Source: Sphingomonas turrisvirgatae
Lineage (GTDB): Bacteria > Pseudomonadota > Alphaproteobacteria > Sphingomonadales > Sphingomonadaceae
DNA length: 64,000 nt
NCBI RefSeq assembly: GCF_001721295.1
Contig: NZ_MDDS01000011.1
Coordinates: 1-64,000 of the forward strand
Direction of reading: 5' to 3'
Part shown: in pieces, positions 8,608-18,549 of the stretch
Layout of the letters: every line of letters begins with the position of its first letter
Position numbering within the stretch: position 1 is the stretch's first letter
Position numbers and translations under genes: made by a program
The notes under the pieces: model-generated
What the model was told of the DNA's origin: nothing
The model's input: only the letters and a program-made list of their open reading frames with translations
The model's database searches: none

Positions 8608-11298
8608 GTGAAATCCTTCGAACGCCGCCTCAACGCCATTGTGAACAACTCGACCATGGCGATCTTCCTGATGGATGATCGGCAGCATTGCATCTTCATG
8701 AACCATGCCGCCGAGGAGCTGACTGGCTATCGGTTGGAGGAAACGCTGGGTCGTCCGCTGCACGATGTCGTTCACCACCAGCGACCCGACGGCAGCCCCT
8801 ATCCACTCGCGGAGTGCCCGATCGACCAAGCCTTTCCAGAGCGCGATCGAATGCAGGGTGAAGAGGTCTTCGTTCACAAGGACGGACACTTCTACCCCGT
8901 CGCGTTCACGGCATCTCCAATCCTCGGCGATGACGGCCTCCCTGTCGGCACGATCATCGAAGCGCGTGATCTCACCGCAGAGAAAGCGCGCGAGTCAGCG
9001 CTTAAGGAGAGCGAAAGCCGGTTCCGCAACATGGCGGATCATTCACCCGTCATGATGTGGGTCACCGACCCTGACGGCTATTGCATTCACCTCAATGCGC
9101 GTTGGTACGAATTCACGGGTCAGGCGCCGGGAACGGGCGAGGGTTACGGCTGGCTCGACGCGGTGCATCCAGACGACCGACTGCTAGCGGAGCAGGCGTT
9201 CGTCGCAGCCAATGCGGCCCGACGCGACTACCGCGTCGATTTCCGTTTGCGGCGCGCGGACGGCATGTATCGCTGGACGATCGACGCGGCAGCAGCAAGG
9301 TTCGATCAGGACGGTCGCTATCTCGGCTATGTCGGCTCGGTGATCGACATCGATGAACGTCGCGAGGCTGAGGACAAGCTCGCACTGAGCGAGGAGCAGC
9401 TGCGCCTGGCCACCGAGGTAGGCGAGATCGGCCAGTGGGACGTCGATCAGGCAACCGGCAGCATGTTCTGGCCGCCACGCGTCAAGGCGATGTTCGGCAT
9501 CTCGCCCCATGTGCCGGTAACGTTGGAGGACTTTCATAACGGCGTTCATCCCGATGACCGCGAGAAGACCCGCGCCGCCTATGAGGCCGCGAGCGATCCC
9601 GACCGTCGTGCGCTCTATGACGTCGAATATCGCACGGTCGGCAAGGAAGATGGGATCATCCGCTGGGTGGCCGCGAAAGGCCGCGGCTTGTTCAATGCCG
9701 ATGGCGTCTGCTTCCGGGTGATCGGCACGGCGATCGACATCACCGCCCGTAAGGCGGACGAAGCTCGCCTGCGCGAGCTCAACGAGCGGCTGGAGCAGGA
9801 AGTTACGGCGCGGATCGCCGAGCGCAACCGGGTGTGGGAGATGAGCCGCGACCTGTTCGCGATCATGGGCTTTGACGGTCACCTCAAGGCGATCAACCCG
9901 GCCTGGGAAGTCACCTTGGGCCGCGACGTTGAAGCGCTCCTCGCGCTGTCGTTCCGGGACCAGGTGCATCCGGATGACCATTCCGCCGTTGAATCGATGA
10001 TGGAGCAGCTGCTTCGCGGCGAAACCGTTGAGCGCTTCGAAGACCGCCTACGCCACGCGGATGGATCGTGGCGCTGGATCTCGTGGACACTCGTGCCTGA
10101 GGGTGATGTGTTCTATGCCGTGGGTCGCGACGTAACCCCCGAAAAGGCAGCCGCAGCAGAGCTGGAGCACGCGCAGGAAGCGCTGCGCCAAAGCCAGAAA
10201 ATGGAAGCAATGGGTCAACTGACCGGCGGCGTCGCTCATGATTTCAACAATCTTTTGACGCCCATCGTGGGCTCGCTAGACCTGCTGCAGCGAAAGGGCC
10301 TTGGCGGCGAGCGCGAGCAGCGGCTAATCGAAGGCGCGATCCAGTCTGCCGAGCGTGCCAGGACATTGGTTCAGCGTCTGCTTGCCTTCGCACGACGCCA
10401 GCCGCTTCAACCTACCGCAGTCGATGTCGGCCAACTTGTGAATGGTATGGCTGACTTGCTTGCTAGCACGACTGGCCCTCAGGTTCGTGTTGTTGTTGAC
10501 GCGGCCGACGGACTGCCGCCTGCCAATGCCGATCCCAACCAGCTGGAGATGGCGCTACTTAATCTGGGCGTGAATGCTCGCGACGCCATGCCAAAGGGCG
10601 GCACATTGAAGATCATCACGACCCGTGAAGTGGTGGATTCCGAGACCGGTCCGTTGCAAGCAGGTCAGTATGTCAAGCTGTCGGTAGCCGATACGGGCGT
10701 CGGGATGGACGACGCAACGCGCGCGCGCGCCATCGAGCCCTTTTTCTCAACGAAAGGCATTGGCAAGGGCACTGGCCTTGGGCTTTCGATGGCGCACGGC
10801 TTAGCGGCGCAATTGGGAGGCGCCCTCATCATCCAAAGCGAACAGGGCGTCGGCACGAACGTAGATCTGTGGCTTCCCGTCAGTGGAACGTCGGCAAGCA
10901 GCGGGGAAGTCTATGATGTCGGCGCGATGATCGGTGATGCTCGCGGAATAGCGCTGCTCGTGGATGACGAGCAGGCAGTTCGGGCGAGCACCGCCGACAT
11001 GCTGGCCGAGTTTGGCTTCCAGGTGCAGGAAGCCACCTCCGGAGAGACGGCGCTGGCGCTGGTCGCTGATGGGCTGATGCCTGATCTGCTCGTCACCGAC
11101 CATCTTATGCCGGGCATGACCGGAGTGGAACTCGCCCAGACGCTTCGAGAGACGTTCCCGCAGCTGCCCGTGCTGATCGTTTCGGGCTATGCGGAGGTCG
11201 AGGGAATTGCACCAAGCTTGCCACGGCTGGCAAAGCCTTTCAAACGTGCCGAGCTCGCAGCAAGCCTTGCCGTGCTTATGGCGCGTACCGAGCCTTAA
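8608..11298 (+). CDS. Multi-PAS hybrid sensor histidine kinase
   Basis: GTG 8608 is preferred because AAGGCGAGAG lies upstream; an in-frame TTG at 8587 has no such site. The protein is about 896 residues and cytoplasmic, with no membrane segment. Four PAS/PAC modules run in tandem over about residues 5-535, with PAC endings such as GTIIEARDLTAEK, GSVIDIDERREAE, GTAIDITARKADE and AVGRDVTPEKAAA. The kinase core has His in GGVAHDFNNLL, the N box LNLGVNARDAMP and G boxes DTGVGMDD and GKGTGLGLSMAHG. A C-terminal receiver has Asp in LLVTDHLMPGMTG. Hybrid kinases of this kind pass phosphate to a separate regulator, which is not evident nearby. The LOV kinase 70 bases downstream shares the same kinase subtype. 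Confidence 0.9.
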   Translation: MKSFERRLNAIVNNSTMAIFLMDDRQHCIFMNHAAEELTGYRLEETLGRPLHDVVHHQRPDGSPYPLAECPIDQAFPERDRMQGEEVFVHKDGHFYPVAFTASPILGDDGLPVGTIIEARDLTAEKARESALKESESRFRNMADHSPVMMWVTDPDGYCIHLNARWYEFTGQAPGTGEGYGWLDAVHPDDRLLAEQAFVAANAARRDYRVDFRLRRADGMYRWTIDAAAARFDQDGRYLGYVGSVIDIDERREAEDKLALSEEQLRLATEVGEIGQWDVDQATGSMFWPPRVKAMFGISPHVPVTLEDFHNGVHPDDREKTRAAYEAASDPDRRALYDVEYRTVGKEDGIIRWVAAKGRGLFNADGVCFRVIGTAIDITARKADEARLRELNERLEQEVTARIAERNRVWEMSRDLFAIMGFDGHLKAINPAWEVTLGRDVEALLALSFRDQVHPDDHSAVESMMEQLLRGETVERFEDRLRHADGSWRWISWTLVPEGDVFYAVGRDVTPEKAAAAELEHAQEALRQSQKMEAMGQLTGGVAHDFNNLLTPIVGSLDLLQRKGLGGEREQRLIEGAIQSAERARTLVQRLLAFARRQPLQPTAVDVGQLVNGMADLLASTTGPQVRVVVDAADGLPPANADPNQLEMALLNLGVNARDAMPKGGTLKIITTREVVDSETGPLQAGQYVKLSVADTGVGMDDATRARAIEPFFSTKGIGKGTGLGLSMAHGLAAQLGGALIIQSEQGVGTNVDLWLPVSGTSASSGEVYDVGAMIGDARGIALLVDDEQAVRASTADMLAEFGFQVQEATSGETALALVADGLMPDLLVTDHLMPGMTGVELAQTLRETFPQLPVLIVSGYAEVEGIAPSLPRLAKPFKRAELAASLAVLMARTEP

Positions 11299-11367
11299 TT
11301 AGCAACGCTGGCACTACAGCTAATCTTGATCGTTGCGATTGCGAATATCAATTGGCAGCTGAAGAGC

Positions 11368-13125
11368 ATGATCGGACCAGACGATTTGCAACGCTTCAAT
11401 CCCCGAGAGAACTCCGACGTAGACCCCACGGGTCTGGCAGCCGGCACGCCAGCAGCTGGCAGTGCCGACACGGAGCACGAAGACATTATGGGGCGTCCGG
11501 GGCTCAAGCACTGGCGCGAGAGCACGATCACCGATCCCGATCTTCAGGCACGTGGCGGCGTTTTCTTCGCCGCGATCGAGATGACTCGGATGCCGATGAT
11601 CCTGACCGATCCCAACCTTTCGGACAATCCGATCGTCTTTGCGAACAAGGCGTTTCTCGACCTGACAGGGTATGAGGAAGAGGAGGTGCTCGGTCGCAAC
11701 TGCCGGTTTCTTCAGGGTGCGCAGACCGATCGCAACTCAGTCGCCGAACTGCGCGAAGCGGTCGATGCGAAGTCGTCCATCGCCTTGGAGATCCTCAACT
11801 ATCGACGCGATGGGTCGGCCTTCTGGAACGCCGTGTTCATCGGCCCGGTGTACGATACTGAGGGCAAGCTGCTCTACTTCTTCGCCAGCCAACTGGACGT
11901 CACGCGCCGCCGCAATACCGAGCAGTCGTATCGACAAGCGCAGAAGATGGAATCGATCGGCCAGCTCACGGCCGGATTGGCGCATGATTTCAACAACCTC
12001 CTTCAAGTCGTCAACGGCAATCTGGAAATGCTCGCGGCTGCCAAGGACCCGGATCGGATCCAGCGCCACATCGCGGCTGCGCAGTCGGCGGCCGAGCGCG
12101 GCGCGAAGCTGACCCGGCAACTGCTTGCGTTCGCACGCAAGACGCGGCTCGAGCCGCGGCCGGTCGACCTTTCGCAGCTCATGAGCGAGTTCAGCGATCT
12201 GATCGAAACGTCGATCAACAAGCAAGTCGACCTGCATTTGAGCCTTCGGCGCGGACTCCCTCACGTCGTGGTCGATCCCGACCAAATCGAAATGGCGCTG
12301 TTGAACATCGTCAACAATGCGCGCGATGCGATGCCCGCTGGCGGGATGATCACCATTTCGACAGTGCCGGTACACCTCAATGGCGATGCTGAAGCGCGCG
12401 ACTTGCCGTCGGGAGACTATGTCGCGCTCGAAGTGCGGGACACCGGTACTGGCATGCCGCCCGAGGTCGTCGAGCGGGCGACCGAGCCCTTTTTCACGAC
12501 CAAGGGCGTGGGCAAGGGAACGGGCTTGGGCCTGGCGATGGCGAGTGGCTTCGTGCGGCAATCCGGTGGGCGTCTCGAAATCGAGAGTGAGCCGGGCGTT
12601 GGCTCGGTCATCCGCATTTTGCTGCCCATCATGGCAGCAAACGTTGCATCGGCTGACACGCGTCCGCGAGAGGCCGCGGACGCAGTTGCCGCGGGTGGCG
12701 CACAGCATATTCTGGTCGTCGAGGATAATGACGAGGTCTTGGCGCTCGCGCGTGAGATACTGGAAAGTGCCGGCTACACGGTCTCGACGGCCATCAGCGG
12801 CGAGCAGGGGCTCGATCGTTTCCAGGAACTCCATGCGAGCAATCGCATCGACTTGCTATTTACCGACCTCGTCATGCCGGGCGGCATGAACGGGCTGATG
12901 CTGGCCGATGCGATTTATGAGCGCGATCCCAGCGTCTCGGTCCTGATGACCACGGGCTATAACGAGGAGCTCGTCGTCAACGGCCCGCGCGCCCGCTCGA
13001 CCGACGTTCTCAGCAAGCCATACCGTCGTGCCGAGCTTCTCGATCGAGTACGGCAGGCGCTCAATCGCAGGGGCGAGGGGATACAGCGAAGGAACCGCTC
13101 CGAGTTCGGCGCAGCGCAGGCTTAG
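11368..13125 (+). CDS. LOV-domain hybrid histidine kinase (blue-light sensor)
   Basis: From ATG 11368 (585 residues; TTG 11326 and ATG 11485 are alternatives) a LOV photosensor occupies about residues 60-185. It carries the hallmark GRNCRFLQG with the flavin-adduct Cys112, then NYRRDGSAFWN and FFASQLDVTRRR. The kinase core has His206 in AGLAHDFNNLL, the N box LNIVNNARDAMP and the G box GKGTGLGLAMASG. A receiver domain at the C-terminus has Asp in LLFTDLVMPGG. In known LOV kinases, blue light forms a Cys-flavin bond and raises autophosphorylation. The output here is unknown. The gene follows the multi-PAS kinase and may be co-transcribed with it. Confidence 0.92.
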   Translation: MIGPDDLQRFNPRENSDVDPTGLAAGTPAAGSADTEHEDIMGRPGLKHWRESTITDPDLQARGGVFFAAIEMTRMPMILTDPNLSDNPIVFANKAFLDLTGYEEEEVLGRNCRFLQGAQTDRNSVAELREAVDAKSSIALEILNYRRDGSAFWNAVFIGPVYDTEGKLLYFFASQLDVTRRRNTEQSYRQAQKMESIGQLTAGLAHDFNNLLQVVNGNLEMLAAAKDPDRIQRHIAAAQSAAERGAKLTRQLLAFARKTRLEPRPVDLSQLMSEFSDLIETSINKQVDLHLSLRRGLPHVVVDPDQIEMALLNIVNNARDAMPAGGMITISTVPVHLNGDAEARDLPSGDYVALEVRDTGTGMPPEVVERATEPFFTTKGVGKGTGLGLAMASGFVRQSGGRLEIESEPGVGSVIRILLPIMAANVASADTRPREAADAVAAGGAQHILVVEDNDEVLALAREILESAGYTVSTAISGEQGLDRFQELHASNRIDLLFTDLVMPGGMNGLMLADAIYERDPSVSVLMTTGYNEELVVNGPRARSTDVLSKPYRRAELLDRVRQALNRRGEGIQRRNRSEFGAAQA

Positions 13126-13644
13126 TTGAGACACTTGGCGCAGGTAGCAAAGCGCCCCAATCTCGGCCGTTTAGCCTGATCTCACGCCACCCGAAAGCCT
13201 GCCGTCCGTTCATTTCGCACTGAGCAACAGCGAGAACGACTGGTTCGGGAACATCACCGTGATTGCCAAGCCAACGTCGAAAAGGCAGCTTTCAACCGAC
13301 TCCGGGGTGACAGCAAGCGGCGGCAGGGAACCAGAGGTGGCCGCTAAGCGGCCCGGCGAACATTCAGCTGACCTACCTGCCTCGATTGAGATCGACGGCA
13401 GCTATGCGCCCTATAAGCGGTCATTCGACCAGCAGACCAGAGAACCCTAAAGCGGTCATTGGTTCAGCCTAGGCGAAAGCAGCAGATGCCGAGTGGGAAG
13501 TCTTCGAGGAAAGGTTAGAACGCTATCCGTGCTGCCATGAACGGGTACCCGCTCTACCCCTATCCGGTCTGCAGCCCTTGCAGCGTTTGCTCGATCGAAC
13601 GAAACTCGCCACCCCTGATCGTGTCCTACCCGAGTGGCTGGCGA
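13126..13644. other. Intergenic stretch with short repeated motifs
   Basis: No gene is supported between the LOV kinase and the frameshifted sulfatase. The string TAAGCGGTCATT occurs at 13414-13425 and TAAAGCGGTCATT at 13448-13460. CCCAATCTCGG at about 13155 is shared with the intergenic segment at 46525. These look like a degenerate dispersed intergenic repeat rather than coding DNA. Confidence 0.5.
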
Positions 13645-15305
13645 CTAGTCGTCGGAGCCCATAGATGCACCCCAGTCGGTTCGCGCGGCTTTTTCATGCC
13701 ATTCATCGACAAAGGTGCGCGCGGCCCAATCATCCCACGCCGCGATCATCGCCTTCAACCGCGCGGGTTCGTGTTTGGCGAGATCGCGCAGTTCGGTGCG
13801 GTCGGCGGCCATGTCGTACAGCTCCCAGGGGCCAGCGAGCCGCTGGACCGCCTTCCATTGGCCGTCGCGAACCGCCTTGTTGCCCTCATGCTCCCAAAAC
13901 AGCGGCTGGCGGCGCTCGATTTTGCCGCCGGTAAAGGCCGGGACCAGGCTGACCCCCTCCATCGGCAGGATCGCATGGCCGCCGAAGCGCGCCGGATAGC
14001 GGGCACCAGCGAGCTGCACCAGGCTGGGCATCACGTCTATGACATGACCCGGTGTGCGCTCGAAGCTGCCCCGCAGCTTTGCCGCAATGCCACGTGGCCA
14101 GTGCGCGATCAGCGGGGTGGCGATGCCCCCCTCCGCTGTGAAATGCTTGAACGAGCGAAAGGGCGTATTCTGGAGCATCGCCCAATTCATCCCGACGAAC
14201 ACATTGCTCTGCGGCCCGCCCCACGGCGCCGGGCCGGTACGACCACGCGGTCCCGATTCGGCGTTGCCCCATTGTCGGACATGATCAGGATCAGCGTGTT
14301 GTCGAGCATCTTGCGTTCGCGCAGATGCGCGACGAGGTCGCCGACCGACTTGTCCACGCGCGCGACGGCAGCGGCATAAACCGCCATCATCGCGTCGAAC
14401 CGCTCGCGCTGGGCGGGGGCCAGACTGTCCCATTCGGTCGCGCTTTGCGGGCGCGGGGTGAGCCCCTTGTGCGGGCCGATCAGCCCCATCTGCTGCTGGC
14501 GGGCATAGCGCTCCCGGCGCAGCTGGTCCCACCCGGCCATATATTTGCCCCGGAAACGGGCGATATCCGCCTCCGGCGCCATCAGCGGAAAATGCGGCGC
14601 GACATGGGCGAGGTATAGAAAGAAGGGCTTCTTCTTCGCCTGCGCCTCATCGGCAAACTTCATCCCCCATTGGGTCCAAAGGTCGGTGCCGTACCAATCC
14701 TTGCCAAGCATCGGATCGTCGGTGCGGATCGGGCGGCCATCAACCAGCAGCGTGCGCGTACCCGCGTCGGAGCGTGCCGCCTGTTTCGGATAGTAGATGC
14801 CGCCCGCGATCGCGCTCAGCGAGCGATCGAAACCACGCGCGACCGGGGTGGTCCCTGGCGTGTTGCCGAGGTGCCATTTGCCCGCCATCGCCGTGAAATA
14901 GCCCGCCTCCCGCAACACTTGCGGAATGGTCACCGCGCGCGGGTGCAACTGGCCATGCGTCCCCCGCGACTGTGGCAAGCGTAGGCCGCTGAGGTAGCCC
15001 ATTCCCGCCTGATGCGGATTGAGTCCGGTAAGCAACGCGGCGCGGGTCGGGCTGCATCGGGCGTTGTTGTAGAATTGGGTGAAGCGCAGCCCGTCTTTCG
15101 CCAGCGCGTCGATATTGGGCGTCGGGATTTCGCCGCCATAACTGCCGAAGTCGGAGAAACCCATGTCGTCAACGAGGATGACGATGATGTTGGGACGCGG
15201 CGGTGCCTCGGCTGGCGGGGTCGGCTTGGCCGGAGTGCGTGCCAACAGCGGGGTGGCAGCGGTGGTTGCCGCCAGCGCGGCGAGCAGGAGTGTTCTACGC
15301 AACAT
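13645..15305 (-). pseudogene. Arylsulfatase (S1 family), split by a single-base frameshift
   Basis: The first frame (15305 to about 14270) has a signal peptide (LLLAALAATTAATPLLA), the metal-binding IIVILVDDMGFSD and the formylglycine motif CSPTR (Cys84). It continues to IMSDNG and then loses homology. The second frame resumes at GNAESGPRGR and carries the C-terminal half to 13645 (HVIDVMPSLVQLAG, WELYDMAADRTELRDL). The break lies in the GGGG run at 14267-14270; one more G would read SDNGGNAESG. It is the last gene of the symporter-kinase-aldolase unit, and its start overlaps the aldolase stop by 11 bases. Before the lesion it would have been a secreted sulfatase removing sulfate esters. The homopolymer lesion could be real or a sequencing artefact. 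Confidence 0.85.
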
Positions 15306-15939
15306 GGGAATGCTCTCCGATAGCGGCGATAAAGGTAGCGGCGCGATCGCCGACTTCGGCGGCGGACAGGCCCGGCCTGTACAGTGCCGAACCGAGACCG
15401 AAGCCCGCAGCTCCGGCGTCGAGCCAAGGCTTCATATTGCCCGGCTCGATCCCGCCGACCGGCAGCACCCGCGCGCTTTTGGGCAGTACCGCACGCATCG
15501 CCCTGAGCACTGCCGGCGACGCCGCTTCGGCCGGAAACAGCTTGAGCGCGGTCGCGCCCGCGTCGAGCGCGGCGAACGCTTCGGTCGGGGTAGCGATGCC
15601 GGGCAGCGAGACCAACCCGCGCGCGGCGGTCGCGGCGATCACTAGCGGATTGGCGTTGGGCGAGATGACCAGCGTACCCCCCGCCCCCGCCACAGCGGCG
15701 ACATCAGCCTCGCGCAGCACCGTTCCTGCGCCGACCATCGCGCGGTCGCCCGCCGCAGCGGCGAGCCGCGCGATGCTCTCGATCGGGTCGGGCGAATTGA
15801 GCGGCACCTCAATCAGGGCGAAACCCGCGCCGATCAGCGCCTCGCCGATCGGAACAACTTCGTCGGGGGTCACGCCGCGCAGGATTGCGATCAACGGACA
15901 GGCGGCAAAGGCGGCATCGAACTGGGCGAGGTGGCTCAT
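15295..15939 (-). CDS. dgoA: 2-dehydro-3-deoxy-6-phosphogalactonate aldolase
   Basis: 214 residues, the usual length of the KDPG/KDPGal aldolase family. Visible motifs are IAILRGV, IEVPLNSP (Glu44, general base), VGAGTVL, the Schiff-base Lys133 in LKLFPAE and VGGIEPGN. The enzyme cleaves KDPGal to pyruvate and glyceraldehyde-3-phosphate in the cytoplasm, the last step of the De Ley-Doudoroff galactose route. The EVPLNSP signature and the four-base overlap with the upstream KDGal kinase favour DgoA over the glucose-type Eda. Confidence 0.93.
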   Translation of the reverse strand: MSHLAQFDAAFAACPLIAILRGVTPDEVVPIGEALIGAGFALIEVPLNSPDPIESIARLAAAAGDRAMVGAGTVLREADVAAVAGAGGTLVISPNANPLVIAATAARGLVSLPGIATPTEAFAALDAGATALKLFPAEAASPAVLRAMRAVLPKSARVLPVGGIEPGNMKPWLDAGAAGFGLGSALYRPGLSAAEVGDRAATFIAAIGEHSHVA

Positions 15940-16802
15940 GCTATGGCGGCTCCGACGGCGAGGATGCCGGCGACGAACGCGGCGTGGCTGTCGATCAATG
16001 CGGCGCTGCGGCCGTTTGCGGCGATCGCAGCGGTGTAGAGATTGCCCAGCTCGGGACCGGACAGGATGAAGATCGGCGCGTCAGGTGCCGCGGCGAGCCG
16101 CGCGGCGACATCGCTGCCGATCAGCAGCCCGCTGGCATAGGCGGCGGCATCGGCATCATCGCGCGTGCCGAGCATCTTTGCCGCGCGAATGCCAAACAGA
16201 GATGCGGCAAGGTCGCGACGCTTGCCGTCGACAACGCCCTCGAGAAAGGCTGAACTGGTGGTGACCTCACCGTGAAGCTGCGCGGCGAGCAGGCCATGGG
16301 CGCGCAGCAATGCGAACAGCTCACCGGTCATCGCGGTGGTAAAGTCGGCGATGCGCCCCTCCACCATTACCGCCCATTTGCAATGCGTCCCCGGCTGAAC
16401 GAGCAGCGCGTCGCCGGGGACCAGCCCCGCCGTGACCGCGCCGAGCAATTGCACTTCCTCGCCGCGCATCACGTCCGTCGATGTCGAAACACCAGGGACG
16501 ATCATCGTACGGTCGTCAATCCGCAACAGAGTGGCAGCCAGGTCCGATACCCCGGCGGGTGCCGGGACATAGGGTGCGACCCGCCAGCCGATGTTCGACC
16601 CGACCATCCCCGCCAGCAGCATCGGCAGATCGCCGAACCGCGCGCGGATCGCCGCCGCCTCCCCCGCGAAATCGGTGACGGCCGTGACACCGCGTTCGTC
16701 GCGTTCGGTGCGCACGACCGCTCCGTTCTCGATCCGGTAAACCCGGCGGTTGGTGGTTCCCCAGTCAACCGCCAGAAAAGCGTCGTCCATCCTCACCACC
16801 AT
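15936..16802 (-). CDS. dgoK: 2-dehydro-3-deoxygalactonokinase
   Basis: 288 residues from ATG 16802; ATG 16790 is also possible. The N-terminal phosphate loop VDWGTTNRRVYR, the central TSTDVMRGEEVQLLG and PGTHCKWA are typical of DgoK kinases. It phosphorylates KDGal to KDPGal with ATP in the cytoplasm. Its start lies within the end of the symporter gene and its stop overlaps the aldolase start by four bases, so the three are translationally coupled. The order symporter, kinase, aldolase is a direct uptake-to-catabolism unit. Confidence 0.93.
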   Translation of the reverse strand: MVVRMDDAFLAVDWGTTNRRVYRIENGAVVRTERDERGVTAVTDFAGEAAAIRARFGDLPMLLAGMVGSNIGWRVAPYVPAPAGVSDLAATLLRIDDRTMIVPGVSTSTDVMRGEEVQLLGAVTAGLVPGDALLVQPGTHCKWAVMVEGRIADFTTAMTGELFALLRAHGLLAAQLHGEVTTSSAFLEGVVDGKRRDLAASLFGIRAAKMLGTRDDADAAAYASGLLIGSDVAARLAAAPDAPIFILSGPELGNLYTAAIAANGRSAALIDSHAAFVAGILAVGAAIA

Positions 16803-18427
16803 GCGGTGTAAAGCGCGATCAGGATCACGACGACAATCGCGCCCGCAATGTTGAACCCGGCGGTGGTGCCGAACGATACGCCCTGCATGGTGATACGGTT
16901 ACTGCCCTCACGCGCCGGGCGGACCAGTGAAACCACGACAGCCAGTGCGAGGCTGACGAAGAACACGATCATCATCCGGTTCATGAACGGCACCGCGTTG
17001 AGCGCAGCAACGCCGCCCCAGTCGGCGGGGAACCAGAACAGGAAGCTCAGCAGCACCGACGCCACCGCGCCGATCAGCGCCCCCGCCTCGGTCGCGCCCT
17101 TCCAGAACAAGCCGAGCAGGAAGATGACGGTGATGCCCGGTGTCACGAAGCCGGAGAATTCCTGGATATACTGGAACGCCTGGTCGAGGCTGCCGAGCAA
17201 CGGTCGCGCGGTCGCAATCGCCAGCAGCGTGGCGACCACCGCGCTGATCCGGCCAACCAGCACCAGTTGCTTTTCATGCGCGGTGGTAAGGTCGGCTTTG
17301 CCGCTTGCGTCCTGCGCGCGGTTCTGAACGCCCTTTGCCTTTGCGTAAAGATCGAGCGTGAAGATGGTCGCGATCGAATTGATCTTCGACGCGGTCGACG
17401 CGATGATCGCCGCGACCAACGCCGCAAAGACCAGGCCGAGCAGGCCCACCGGCAACAGCCCCATCATCGTGGGATAGGCCTGATCCGGCTTGGCAAGATC
17501 GGGCGCCAGCAGCACGGCCGCGATGCCCGGCAGCACGATGATCACCGGCATCAGTAGCTTGAGGAACGCCGCGAACACCACGCCCTTTTGCGCCTCCGAC
17601 AGGCTCTTCGCCGCCAACGCGCGCTGAATGATATACTGGTTGAACCCCCAATAGCTGAGGTTTGCGATCCACATGCCGCCGATCAGCACCGACAGCCCCG
17701 GCAAATCCTTGTAGAAAGGATTGTCGGGCGACAGGATCATGTCGAACTTCTCGGGCAGCTCGGTGGTCAGGCGGCTGAACCCGCCGAGCACGCCGGCGTC
17801 GCCGCCGATCTTGCTGAGCGTCAGATACGAGATGACGAGACCGCCGAGCACCAGCAAGGTAACCTGCACTATATCGGTCAGCGCCACCGCCTTGAGACCG
17901 CCCCGCAGCTGATAGACGAGCGCGAACACGCCAAGGCCGATCAGCGCTACATCCTGATTGACGCCTGCAACCTGAGTCACCGCGATCGAGCCGAGCCACA
18001 GGATCGAGGTCAGGTTCACGAACACGTAGAGTGCCAGCCAGAAGATCGCCATCACGGTGCGGATCGTCGGCCCGAACCGCTGTTCGAGGAACTGCGGCAT
18101 CGTGTAGATTTCGTTCTTGAGAAAGATCGGCAGGAACCATTTGCCGACGATCAGCAAGGTCAGCGCCGCCATCCATTCATAGGATGCGATGGCAAGGCCG
18201 ATGGCATAGCCCGATCCCGACATGCCGACGATCTGTTCCGCCGAGATATTCGCCGCGATCAGCGAGGCGCCGATGGCCCACCAGGGGAGCGATTTGGACG
18301 CAAGGAAATAGTCCGACGTGTCCTTGGTGTGCCCCGCCTTTTCGCGGCTGACCCATTGGGCCAGGCCGAATATTCCGATGGCGTATGCGATTACGACGAT
18401 CAAATCGATTTGCGACAGGCTTGTCAC
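16793..18427 (-). CDS. Sodium:solute symporter, SGLT type (likely galactose uptake)
   Basis: GTG 18427 is chosen because GGAGGGG precedes it; an ATG at 18451 has no such site. The 544-residue protein has about 14 membrane segments and the SGLT hallmarks LIAANISAEQIVGMSGSGY, YTMPQFLEQRF, YWGFNQYIIQRALAAKSL and a late core with STASKINSIATIFTLDL. Bacterial members, including the well-known Vibrio galactose transporter, import sugar with sodium. Its operon with dgoK and dgoA, and the galactose dehydrogenase elsewhere in the locus, make D-galactose the best guess for the substrate. It is divergent from the GntR gene. Confidence 0.9.
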   Translation of the reverse strand: MTSLSQIDLIVVIAYAIGIFGLAQWVSREKAGHTKDTSDYFLASKSLPWWAIGASLIAANISAEQIVGMSGSGYAIGLAIASYEWMAALTLLIVGKWFLPIFLKNEIYTMPQFLEQRFGPTIRTVMAIFWLALYVFVNLTSILWLGSIAVTQVAGVNQDVALIGLGVFALVYQLRGGLKAVALTDIVQVTLLVLGGLVISYLTLSKIGGDAGVLGGFSRLTTELPEKFDMILSPDNPFYKDLPGLSVLIGGMWIANLSYWGFNQYIIQRALAAKSLSEAQKGVVFAAFLKLLMPVIIVLPGIAAVLLAPDLAKPDQAYPTMMGLLPVGLLGLVFAALVAAIIASTASKINSIATIFTLDLYAKAKGVQNRAQDASGKADLTTAHEKQLVLVGRISAVVATLLAIATARPLLGSLDQAFQYIQEFSGFVTPGITVIFLLGLFWKGATEAGALIGAVASVLLSFLFWFPADWGGVAALNAVPFMNRMMIVFFVSLALAVVVSLVRPAREGSNRITMQGVSFGTTAGFNIAGAIVVVILIALYTAWW

Positions 18428-18473
18428 CCCGTATCCCCTCCAGCTACGCACATGCAGCGTCTGGCGCGTACAT

Positions 18474-18488
18474 TTATCTGATTAATTA
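18474..18488 (+). promoter_or_regulatory. AT-rich PUL motif copy (TTATCTGAT) between symporter and GntR genes
   Basis: TTATCTGATTAATTA lies in the divergent interval between the symporter start (18427) and the regulator start (18550). It is the most diverged of five similar sites in the sulfatase locus; the best copies read TTATATGAT. The contrast with GC-rich surroundings and the position upstream of start codons suggest an operator or a -10-overlapping element. Confidence 0.45.
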
Positions 18489-18549
18489 GTCTTGTCTAGC
18501 GACGCGATCGGCATAATGTGGATTCCGGACGGACCACCAGCAGGGGAAG

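Noticed and set aside
14187..14270. Programmed frameshift in the sulfatase
   Set aside because: No slippery heptamer or supporting structure is visible; a single missing G in a homopolymer is the simpler explanation.
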